From positions 22,180,559 to 22,244,558 of the forward strand of contig NC_089726.1 of NCBI RefSeq assembly GCF_035083965.1: a stretch of 64,000 bases of DNA, given 5' to 3'. Of this stretch, positions 25,001 to 37,000 are shown in pieces. Source of the stretch: Branchiostoma lanceolatum. Its lineage: Eukaryota > Chordata > Leptocardii > Amphioxiformes > Branchiostomatidae. How positions within the stretch are numbered: the first letter of the stretch is position 1; the number at the start of each line of letters is the position of its first letter. A program made the translations under genes and the position numbers. The notes beneath the pieces are model-generated. The model saw nothing but the letters and a program-made list of their open reading frames with translations, was not told where the DNA came from and made no database searches.

Positions 25001-28000
25001 ATATTCCAGTTAAACTCACCCCTTGTTTCATGCCTTCATTGGCATGGTCAGCTACCTCACTAACTATGGATAAGGCCACTGCAAACAGAAGGAAAGTTGA
25101 ATGTTAAAAAAGACTCTGCAACAAAAATCTGATATAAGACAGTATAGATTATATGTTTTCAATTTTCAAATATAAAGTTTGCTTCGGTAACAATGCGACC
25201 CAAAAAAAACTAATTGATCAATAAATGCACCACGAATGATCTACATGACACGTAAACTTTACATTTTTGTACATTCAAGAATACAGAAAATGTACCTTTT
25301 GTATCCTTGTAATCGGGTGACTCTTCTGTCAGGTGTTTTAGGTAGTCTGAAAAACAGTAGCATGAAAAACTTACCAGACTGTATACCTGTTACAGTTATC
25401 TAACAGTTTGATACAATTTTTATTCATAATGTGCTTAAGGAGTGTCATCATAAAACTAGCTAAAGAAAGAATATGTGGAGTTACCATCCAGTAGCATCTT
25501 GTATTGAGGGATCCTCTGGATGGGTTTCAGCATGTAGTGCTTGACAGCCAGGTTTGCACATCTGGGGCTCATCTGTACAGGTGGAACAAGAGCTACAGGT
25601 GATGCAAGGCTCAAAATACTGGGGGCATGTGCACCTTTGTGCACCCAAAATTGGATATGTGTACCTAATTTTTGACTGTGGGTGCACTGGTGCTCCTATA
25701 TATTTTTTACACTATACAGGAAAGTACAGAATATTCTTGAAATGTAAGTACAGTCAAACCTGTCTATAGCGGTCACTCAAGGGACTGGCCAAAACTGGCC
25801 GCTAAGGACAGGTGGCCGCTATGGAGAAAATGTTGATTAATTGACCACGAGTGACACATGTTTTCAGTACCCACTGAGATACATTTATTCACCGTACAGT
25901 ACACATGTAAACAGGTAAGGCACATTTTAGAAGTTCGATTGTTGTTCTTTTACTCCTAGTTAGTTAAGAACAAAATACATGTTGCTCAGTTGTCACTTAC
26001 TGTTCGTTTTCGACTGTTTTCAAACATAAAATCGTGGCGACAATTTTCCTCTTGATGCGTTGGTTCGGTTCCCGCGTGGCTTGTGTTGATCAGCATCTAC
26101 CATTATGCTAATAGGGTACTCAGAAGAAGGTCGCTCTTTTGAGGGCTTTTTGTCTTTTCAGAAAATTGCAACAGCCCAAATTTTACATCATAGTAATATT
26201 ATCCACATTCATTTTGAAGCTTTTGGTTTAGTAATTATCCTCAGTGGTACTTTGCAGCAAAATAAATTTAGTATATTATACCTCCGTAACAGTGGTGTCT
26301 TCCGTTGACCTTTATGCTGCTACCAATCCAGTTTGTATCAGCGCCATTTTGAAAATTGCGTGAAACACGTTTTGAGCACAATATTTGAATGAATTCCCGG
26401 TGAAAACGGAAATAGGGCCGGCATTCAAACATTTCGCGAACTTACCGCATCAGGTACATGTGTGGGTTGTATTTTCCAAAAAGCTGTCGTAATATTTGTC
26501 CAGTCGAAATGCACAGAAATGGTCAATTTTACCTCGATGTACAAACGCTTGCCATGTGAAGAAAATTATTCTTGACTTCGCGTCAACCTCCTTGGTCAAA
26601 CCATGGATTTTCTAACAAAGATAAAACATTCTGGTTTTCTTTATTATGATCCTATCCAGTTGAGTCCATATAAATTTGCTAACTGCGTGAAAAAATTAAG
26701 ATTTTGAACCCGGCGTGCGGTGGCGATGCGGCTTCTACCGGCGTGCCGTGACCGTTATCGGCAGTGTTACTGTACTCGCGGGACCGAAAATCGTCTGGCC
26801 GCGACCGCGTTGGACAGGTGGCCGCTATAGCCTAATTCTTAATGCTTATGTCAATGGGAAAAATCCAAGGGACCGACAAAAAGTGACCACTATGGGCAGG
26901 TGGCCGCTATGCAAAGGTGACCGCTAATACAGGTTTGACTGTATCAGAAAAAGCAATATAACCTTTTGCTGTATTTTATTGAATGTGTACTTGTTTGAAA
27001 TTTTGAAGTTATATATTTTGTAGCTATAGAATCACTGGTTGAAGTTTGTACGAGAGGCAGTAGCGTTAAACTTTTCAATTATGTTTTGCAGACATTTCAT
27101 GTGGTGCACCCAAAATTCTTTCTGTGCACCTAATTTTTGGGGTTGGGTGCACCAGTGCACCTATCTCCAAAAATGAATTTCGAGCCCTGTGATGTCACTG
27201 TTTTTAAGTTAAGGCTGTCACTGTCTATTCAATCAACAATTCTATGGCGTATTGCAATTTTTTTTTAAATACTAGTAGTAGGAAAATGGATACTAATGTC
27301 ATACAATGCCTCTATTCCTATCATAAAACGTACTGATCAGACATCTTGTCATAAACTTCACAAATTATTTCAGGCCCTGAGCAAAGTTCTCTCAAGTTTT
27401 GCAAGAAAATGTGAAAGAACAAAATAAATAATTCAGTTTTGTATACCATGTTCTGTAAGTTCTGTCATTTGCAAAACTTTCCTGACCACTTAGATTTTAT
27501 AATGAAGGCAACATTTTTCTATTTTTCTATTTTGTTTTTACACTTAGATTTTATAATGAAGGCAACATTTTCTTATTTTTTTATTTGCAATCTTACATCA
27601 ATTATGAGGTTCCCAACGGATGTCATCATGTCAAAATGTCATCATCCATATGATCAAATCAGTGTAGCCAAATTAACAATCAATACTTATTCAACATTCA
27701 ACCTTTATCCTACTGAGGCATTCTAGCACCAAATCATGGTACAAGTTAGTAGGGAAAGGGTTAATATGACGAGAATTGAGTTATTGTACCAGTCTGAGAA
27801 GGCCTTTTAAGATTTTAAACTACACCACTTTTCCCCTTACTTGGAATTCCTTGACTGTTGCTGCAAACTTGGGCAGACGTCTACAAGCCTCGTCCAGAGC
27901 AGAGGTGGACTTCTCAAAGTCCCTGATGTAGGTGGTGTACAGCTTCAGGTACGGCCCCTTCTTCACTATCACATCCGCTATACGGGGGTCCTGCTCCCTG

Positions 28001-31000
28001 TTGGTCAGAAAAAATGTTACAAAATGAAACTAGGCAGTAATCAAGTCAGTATACTAGTAAGCCGAGGGTCGTCGGGGGAAAGCTGCGTTTGCGGTTTTAA
28101 TCTCCAACCCCCCTCTTGTTGTGTAAGTTTATTGTTTTAAATTGTCTGTCTTTTATGTCCTTATTTTATTTTGATGTGTCAAGTTGGCAGGAGTGGGTTA
28201 GTGGGAGCTCGTGGACGTATAACCTGTCGTGGGTAGCTTGACACATCCTTTTTCTATCGTCCTTCCTATGTCTGAGTGTAAGTAACGTTGGAAAGTTGGG
28301 AAAAAAATCAAAATAGTTATATATAATAAATAATATTATTAAGTACTTGTGTGTCTTGTCTTGTCTAGTCTTCTTTCTTTGCTTATATTATACCTCAATT
28401 AAAAACGGGACACCTAACTTCTGCTTGGAGAGCAGATGATTGACCCCAGCTTCTATATCACAGGTGCCACCTGCGACTGCATTGTAGCAGGATATCTAAA
28501 ACAACTCATCCTCTGCTTGGAGTGGCTGACCACTTGCAAGATTAACGGCATGTAAGCTTACAGGCACCAGGTGTGGACTGAACCACACCTTCAAGATGGG
28601 TGTTGTTCTATAATATTACGTTAACTGAAATACTGCTACGGTGCCCAAAATCAACTTGTATCATCTCACACATACTAGCAGATGACATGCCAAAGTACAC
28701 ACAAATGCATCAAACTTAAGGGAACTTGAGTTATAGTGGCGAACACACAGATACAACCAATCGCAATACCCGTGTAGCAGGTGAACCTCCTTCACGGAGG
28801 TAACAGCAACTCTGTTTGCCTGGTTTGCAGACCTTGTTTACATGGGCCATCATATATCCTCTGTAACTAGCAACACTACTTAGTGTCAAGTCCCAATTTC
28901 CAACCCCATCTTATATAATTACACACTTCCTGCTTGGTAACAGACCTATCATCACTAAATAAATCATTCATAACAGTGCTTATTAATATATACAATTGAA
29001 TATTGTCTCAAAACCAGGAAACAAACCAAGAAAATCAACTAAGAGCACTAAAAACATTTCTTGGTAGACCTACACTTCAGCTACATTGACATACACTGAA
29101 ATTAGTGAAATCACTATGTTTTGTTGCTGTGACACTATCTTCCTTGAAATAAAAACCTTTTGATTGAAATGAAAGTAAAGATCAGACAAGGGAGTAGGCT
29201 CAGTAAAAAGTGAGGGGTTGTTTAAGCCCCAGTCACAAATAAGAAATTCAGCTCTGCTGACATGTTCAGTGTTCTCACCAGAAATTTTTCACAGCATAGG
29301 GGTCAGGTACAGAAGGCCAACTTTAGCGGTGCAAGCCACACGTGGAGTGCTGAAGACATGACCAGAGTAGGGAGTCCGGCATGTTCCCCCGGAAAATTTG
29401 TAAATTCATGACCCAATGAGACATTATTTTATGCATTTTGAGGGATAAATTTTGCGAAGTAGAGTTTTTCCTCTGTCACAGCCTCATTCTAAAGCCAAAT
29501 GAACTTTTTATAAGATTTATGAAGGGTCACAAGGTTTTTCCCAGAAAGAAACACCCATATGCTGGTTGAAACACAGCATAGGGGTCCAGATCACAGCATA
29601 GGGGGTCCAAATCACAGCATAGGGGGCCCCTATGCTGAAAAGGTCTGGCGAGAACACTGATGTTGGCAAGCTTCAAATGTGCATATTCGGCCGAAGTAGG
29701 GCCGACGTCCTGTCGATATCGCGGGCTTCGGGCGATTTGTAGAAATCAAAGTTGATCCAAATATTGGCCTTTTACCAGGTTAGTCGATTCTGATTATGTC
29801 AATGTCCAAGAGATGGTACCATCTCATAGGCGATTTTTAGTTTTAAGTGTTCAACGGATGTCACCCAAGATTTTCATTGGAAAATACGGTCGGCACTCGG
29901 GGGATTTTGAAATTCGGCGAGCGTCGGGCGATCAAAAAATTCGGCCGATGCTTGCATGAATTGTGACGCCGGCTTAATTTTTTTTACCAGTTTTCCACCC
30001 TCGCCTTGAAGTCCTTGAGGAGACTCTGGTTGAACTGCTGCAGCTGTGGCAGGTACAGCAGGATCTGGGTCATGCTGGCCTCGTCGATTATGGCCTGGCC
30101 TGACGATTCACCTGCCGAGTCCACAGCCGATCTGAAGTCCTGGAGGGGCAAACAACAAATAAGTCAAGCCATCAAATTGATTACTCAAGGGATTTGGATA
30201 AAAAGGTCACAGTACTAGGCAGTAGACAGGACTCTGAATGCTTGGGTTGATGGGGAAATAATCTAAAGTTGAAGTGAAAGTTCTCCCCACACCAGACAGT
30301 GCATAAGGCGGCGCCCATCTCCGTTTTAGCAGCCCTGGGCCACACAACTTTGTGCAAGTCACTACAGCAGGGGGCTAGTCCACTGGTAGTGGTGTGTCTT
30401 AACTACCATACTCTTTCCCAAATACTGAGTGCTAAGAAGAGAAAGCAGTATATACCATTTTTAGAGTCTTTGGTATGACCCAGCCGTGGATTTAACTCAT
30501 GACCTACCATATGCAAGGCGAACACTCTACCCACTCGGCCACTGCACCGAAATAATCTAAGGGACAGTTAAAATGTGTCAGGGTGGTCCTTATGCAGAGG
30601 TGGTCCAGTATTGGTCTGAGGACTTTGAATGTAATACAGTCAAACTTGTCAATTAAGTGACCACTAAAGGGACTTGAGGGAAATAGTCAGTAAACACTGT
30701 CAGGTGGTCACTATAGATAGAATTCTTAATGCTTGTGTCAATGCTTCACTCAGGTGTAAAAGAGTACCTAGCTCATCTATGGTTAGCGACGTCCCTCGGA
30801 TAGGACGTTAAATGGAGGTCCTGTGTTTGAGGAGAGTCACACCTTGAGCACGTAAAAGAACCCACCACATCTTTCGAAAAAGAGTAGGGGTATGCCCCGG
30901 TGCGAGTGGATCAAAAACATTCCGGCCTAAATGGGGTAGGGAATTTCCCGAGCAGCCTTCGTAACCCCTGCTTCTCCTAATGGGTCAGTGAAGTCATGCT

Positions 31001-34000
31001 TGTCTCGAGCATTGATGTTTCTGACCAAGGGCAAAGAGATGCTGCTACAGTAAAAATTAGTCCAGTACTTTGATGAGTGGCCCCCTACGGCCTTCCACTG
31101 AGCTTTAAAAAAAAATGGAACCATCAAAAAGTGGCTGTGGCCAGGTGGTCCTAATGCAGAAGTGGTCCCTAGACAATATGTACAGGTTTGAGGACATTGA
31201 CTGTACTGGGTACAAATGTGATTGGTGTTATTTAGCAATTTTATCTGCATTTTAAAGACTTTTACTTATGTGCGATTGCTGTTCAGTACCAAGGACAGGC
31301 ACTTCTGTTGTAAAGTACTGAATAAGGCTTACCTCATTAAGGAGCTTCAAAACATCTACAAACCTGCAACAATAAAAGTTATTGTATTGAAAATAAACTT
31401 TTAATAAACAAGGAAATTTTTGTACATAAAATGTACCATCAAAAAGGCATTTGAAACAATAGTCAGTAAAATCATTTTAGCAAAAAATGGTACAAAGAAT
31501 TATAGTAGAAAACTACATGTATGATGGGCTGAAAGAAAGTCAACTTAGTTTCCAATACTGTCCTAAAATGTTAGACTCAAGCGCTTGGAAAATGAAAACT
31601 TACACTTCTTCTGACGACATGATCTCCCGGGCGATGTAGAAAGCTTTGTCTCCTTTCAGTGCTGGTGGCTGGAAATGAGAAGAGGTTATTCTGAACTTTC
31701 AAATTTCACAGACCTTTCGAACTTGAACTTAAATGCTAATGAAAACTCTCCCTAACTCCATCCAGCTTGTTTTGAACTAAAATGTGAAGACATATAGCCA
31801 AAATAGGAGTGACTTTTTCTTTCTCCCCAAACACTTCACTTAACAATCTTTGAGCTTGAAAGAAGCGGTGTTAGTCCCAATTTCAAAGGAAAGTTTCCTT
31901 ACCATAATGTGCACACATAACTTTTTTGTATGTATCTATAGGGATTTTCAGTTTGAATCTTATGTTAAACAGAGAAAATGTGATCAAGTATGAAAGTAGA
32001 GACGTTGACAAACAGTAAAACAGTAAAGAGTCAACATATTTGTACAAAGTCAAGAATCATTTATTACCGATAGATTGTAGCCCTCACATTTTTCTATCTA
32101 CTATTCAAAATCATTTTATAAGATAATGAAATGTAGAAACAACAATTTAAGTGAAAGTTTAGATTAGAAGAAAACAAACACTTGAAGTGTAGAGCATCAT
32201 TGTTTGACATTGTAGAAATCAATGACAGAAAAGAAGAAATACGAGAATAATATACACTAAATTAAAGCAAAATTAGTCATCATACATTTGAAAATAACGA
32301 GGCACACAGAAATAAGGCTGGGTCTGCTGTACATGTAGCCATCCCCACACGACCTTAGAGAAAGGTGTGTTTAATAGAAAAATATGATGTATCCTATTGG
32401 TTTAGGTGGAACAATATTTTCAAATAAGTAAAATGGTTTGATGAGCCTTGACAGGCCCAGACCTCATTTCTGTGTGGCAATTGCAAAAATTACTAGCAGA
32501 TATTGATCATATAATTGCACATCTAAGTTAAAATATCAGGAATTCAGACACCACATGCAAATTACCTTCCAATTCAGTACAAATTAAGTACATGATTCAC
32601 TAACACAGCTCCAGACTTCTGGACAAATTATGTTTAGGATTTATACCGATCAAACCAATTTTCATGCCTCAAAATTAATGATGTTGTGAACTTCAATGAT
32701 GATCTAAATGCTGCTCGCTGTAATTCTCTAATATTTTAGTTAGAAATAATAGTTAAGTTTACAAATTAAAGCATTAAAGGCAAATCTGGCTAGAGGGTGA
32801 GGCTGGGTAGAACTGAAATTAGAATCTAAAGGACATGATCATATTTCTTAAAGGCAACCAAAGCAATTTTAGGGCCAAAAAAATGGAAATAAAAATGCTG
32901 AAACCTTTATGGCATTGACATTTACTAACATTGTTTAGCACATTTGCATAACAACTTCATACTTTGAGCATTTTAAAATCGTTCAAAATTGTGCTGTGCG
33001 ATGATCTCTTCAGTTTTGCTAGCCTACAAAAACTCCGGCCACAATTTTAAGTGAGTTCACAACGTCATATTTTTACATCGTGAACATTGCTATACATTGT
33101 AATAAGTGTTGTTTGAACTAATCATGTATAGAAATGTCTTAATAAATTGACTTTCAAAATCTGATTTTCGGGCCCTAATATTGCTTGGGTTTCCTTTAAG
33201 TCATTCATCACGAGTAGTATTCCACCACCAGCACAAAAATGCCTGAAAACACAAACAAACCAAAGTCTGCAAATTAGTACAACAGGCCGGATTTAGGGAA
33301 AAGAAGGGAGGCAGGCTGTACCTTTGCTAGGAGGCAGTTAGGCAGCTACTTCTAATGGATATACTTGTTGGTTATGCTTAATACACCCTCCTTACAAGCA
33401 AACTACTTTTGTTAGGTTTAATTTCATTAATTGGAGCCCCACCGAACAGTCTTTCATCGTACATGTACATGTTACCATATTGCACTATCGGTTAACCCCC
33501 TGCAAATTACAATTATGATTATCGAAAATAAATTGATAAACACACATTTTACTCTATCATCGAGGTCTACTGCAACTCTTAGAGTTATTATGATAGCAGT
33601 CTTTGTTACCGATGTATTGTTATCATTATCATACGACATAGTTAAGGCAAGAATAATATGGCTTTTGAGACTTGGTCCTATGTACATGTTGAATAAATAC
33701 TTGTACAATTATAATAAACAGTAGTAAGAAACATGTCACAAATTGACTGTAACATTGATGTAGTCTATCTACAATGCTTTCCTGAGCAAGAAAAGACAGT
33801 CTTTCCTTTCATGAACCTTTGTGCATCTAAAAAAGCACTTTCCAGATCTGCTTGGAACATCTTACACAACAATATCTATTTCCTCAGGTACAAAACTCCA
33901 AAGCAAGCTCTTCATTCATTCTTCAGGGACAACATAATCTTCACTTATCTACATTGGTTGCAACAATTTTTTTACATTTTTAAATTTGATATCAAGAACT

Positions 34001-37000
34001 CCATAAATTAACACTATATAATTATGTGGACTTCTCACAAAGAGGGTGTGTTATTGATAGTAAGCAGTTTCACTGAATCTTCAGGGCATCTAGACCTTGT
34101 ACTTCAAGAGGTGTATACTTGATCACGATGAAAGGTCCATATAGCATGAGAGACTTCTTGAAAGAGGGTGTGCAAATTTATCTGGATTCATTACAGTTTC
34201 ATCACCCATTTCTCAATCCAATCCTGTTTCTCTGCCTTAAGCCTAGATTTTTCCCTCCTACGCAAAAGTGCTTCCTGCCTCTCTTCCAGGTCGCGACTGG
34301 ACGACGGCAGGGTCAACGACCGCTCCCGCGCCCCCTCGACCCCTCCGCGACCGTAGGGAGAGAGCGTACGAGACCTCCGTGCGGAGAGAGGCGGCGGTGG
34401 CGGGGCAGGCCTACTCGGTCTGGAGGGGGTGACTTTTCCTGAGGGGCTGGCTGAGACCATAGGGAGAGGTGAGTGAGAGGACTTGACCTGCTTTGATAGA
34501 GAGAGGAGGAAGGGAGAGATCAGTTTAGACAGACTGACAGACATCAGTGACATTTAAGTTTGTTGGAACAAGATGTACAGTACAGAGAAACCTAATACAT
34601 AACAAAAAGAATATATAGGCCTGGCTGTGTTCGTGCAAAAGAAAAAAATGTTAACATTTAATAGTCTTCTTCTTTGCTGGCATGGTGGCACCATTTGCTG
34701 GCTTTTCTGTCTGTTTGAAGTACAAGAGATTCTAGGAAAATATAGTGTCTTCTGATTATGAGGGAAATTACTTTAATCTACTTTAGTTTGTTTAGTCAGG
34801 GCTAGCTTTGGCATGTAGGTGCCACCATACCAACTGAAGGTAATGGTAGATGGAGATGTAAGACACCAACTTCTGTAAGAGACAGCTTATTACAGATTGA
34901 AGCACATTCAATCAAAGAAGGAAAATTTCCCTTAGATACCGTATTTTCTCGAATAAAGTACGCACTTTTTTAGATATTTCAAAATTCAAAAGGCATCACA
35001 AGTCATTGCCAAAGTCAGGGTGCGTACTTTATTTGAGGTTATTGCCAGGACAAAATTATTTAAGAGGACCTCAAACCCTTGCTCAATCAAGCCAGGAACC
35101 CAGCTGCAGTGCAACAATGCATGGCTCAATACCTGCTAATTTGAGAAGTTTGTAACTTGTCGTAGGCAATTCTCAAGTTTGCAGAGATGATGCCGGTGGG
35201 GTAAACAAGAGAATCTTTTATGAATCTAAGGAATGGCATTATGTAGAAGTCCTTGATTTAAGTAAAACTACCTGGAGAAAAGAGAAGGAACACCATAAAT
35301 GTGAATTTATCCTCTTCAAAATGTGTTCAAGATCGGTGGAGGAGGAATGCATACTTTATTTGAGGTTTTTGACTTTACGTTTCAGTTCTGCGAATTTGTC
35401 TGGAACTAGCCCGAAATCAGGGTATTTTAATTGGGGTGCGTACTTAAATCGAGAAAATATGGTAAATATATAGCAAATAAAAAAAACAGCACAGAAATAT
35501 CTCTACTCTTGCCAGCAGGGCTAGGACTAGTCGGAGACAAGCTCTGTTGGACTTTGATGTAAGAGCACTTGCATTTAAGTTCGTATGGTTTTAATTTCGC
35601 GGTAGGGAGAAAATGGAGTGTTCATGGTGGTTTTAAGTTCACGTTTGAGATAAAAGTAGACAAAGGGGTGGGAGGGAAAAAATTTTCACAGTGGTCTTAA
35701 GTTTGCAGCGAAGAGCTTACCACGAAAATCGCGAACATAAAACCATCGCGAACATTTCTGCATTTACAGTATTGTGGTATCATATGTTGTAATTGAATAT
35801 GCAAATGTTTGCTGCAAAATGTTCTCGGTGAATACATCTGAGTCTGAAGCATGCATACCTTAAAAACCACTCATCACAGCTCACTCCAACAGTATCAAAC
35901 TGCCTTACTATGTCTGCCTTGTTCTCCTCCTCCTCATCTTCATCTGAGGAGGATTCCTCCTCCTCCTCCTCAGAGCTGTCGGCCTCATCCCTGGCTCCTG
36001 CCGACCCGGACTCTTCAGATGAGACCTGGTTGTTGGAACTGGCCTCACTCACACCGGACAGTCTGGCCTTAGGGAGGAACCAGATACATGGTATGGATTT
36101 AGATTCAGAACTTAAACCAGTAGCAATTCATGTCCTGCCTGGGCCGGGATAACTTTCATGATCAATTCGGGTGTTCCAGACCAGTCTATACATGATTGTA
36201 TTTTATGCTATTGCGTGGGCTTTGTTGTATCACACTGGCTTCCAATTGAATGCTTCGAATGCACTATGTCTGTTGTCGAAAATTTGAATATTGTAATAAA
36301 TACAGTAAAACCTGTAGTCTGTATTTCGTATATTGTTTGACTTTTGAGTACAGAAAATTTTATGGACTTCTGGTGCATTTTGCATTGAAATGTGTGCTTT
36401 TCGGGTGGGTATGCGTATGACATAAATAAGATACAACACAGTATATTCTGCATCACACACAATTTAGGCTGGTACACCATGTTGTATTCTATATGTATAT
36501 AATCACATCTCTCTATCTATCTATAGACAGATATAGATAGTTAATGCACTAATACTAGCCTTATCTAAAAGGCCCCCTTCTAAAAAACTAAATACAGACT
36601 ATCGAATCAAAACACATCTTTGTGGGAGAAAGAACTTTCATCAGATCTAGAAGAGACAATTTTACCTGGTCTGTGGACACTTTCTGGTCATCCTCTGGGC
36701 TAAGTATTTCTGAAGCTTGCCTGGGCAGGGGTGCTGGTGGCCTATCCTCGGGAATACCACACCCTGGTGACCTAGGAGGCTTGGGTGGGGGTGTAGCTGA
36801 TAGCTTCAGTGGAGAAGGGATTGTAGTGGGCTTGGGAGGAGGTGGTCTTGGCGGTTTGGATTTCTTAGGCGTCACTTTCGTTTGAGTCAGTGCGTCGTCT
36901 GGAACAGGGGAATAGAAGTGAGTCGTCTTGTCCTTTTCAGGCACTTTGTCTGCAGGGATTACAGGTTCGTGGTACTCGTGATCGTCTACGTTCAGTACGG

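Larger units (their letters stand above)
27841..31668 (-). other. DH (RhoGEF) exons, first half
   Basis: Exons 31604-31668, 31333-31363, 29988-30139 and 27841-27997 encode the DH start ([20 protein letters not shown]), the following helices and [10 protein letters not shown]. The first conserved region [17 protein letters not shown] is diagnostic for the FGD family. Three of these exons are separated by introns loaded with repeats. Confidence 0.9.
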
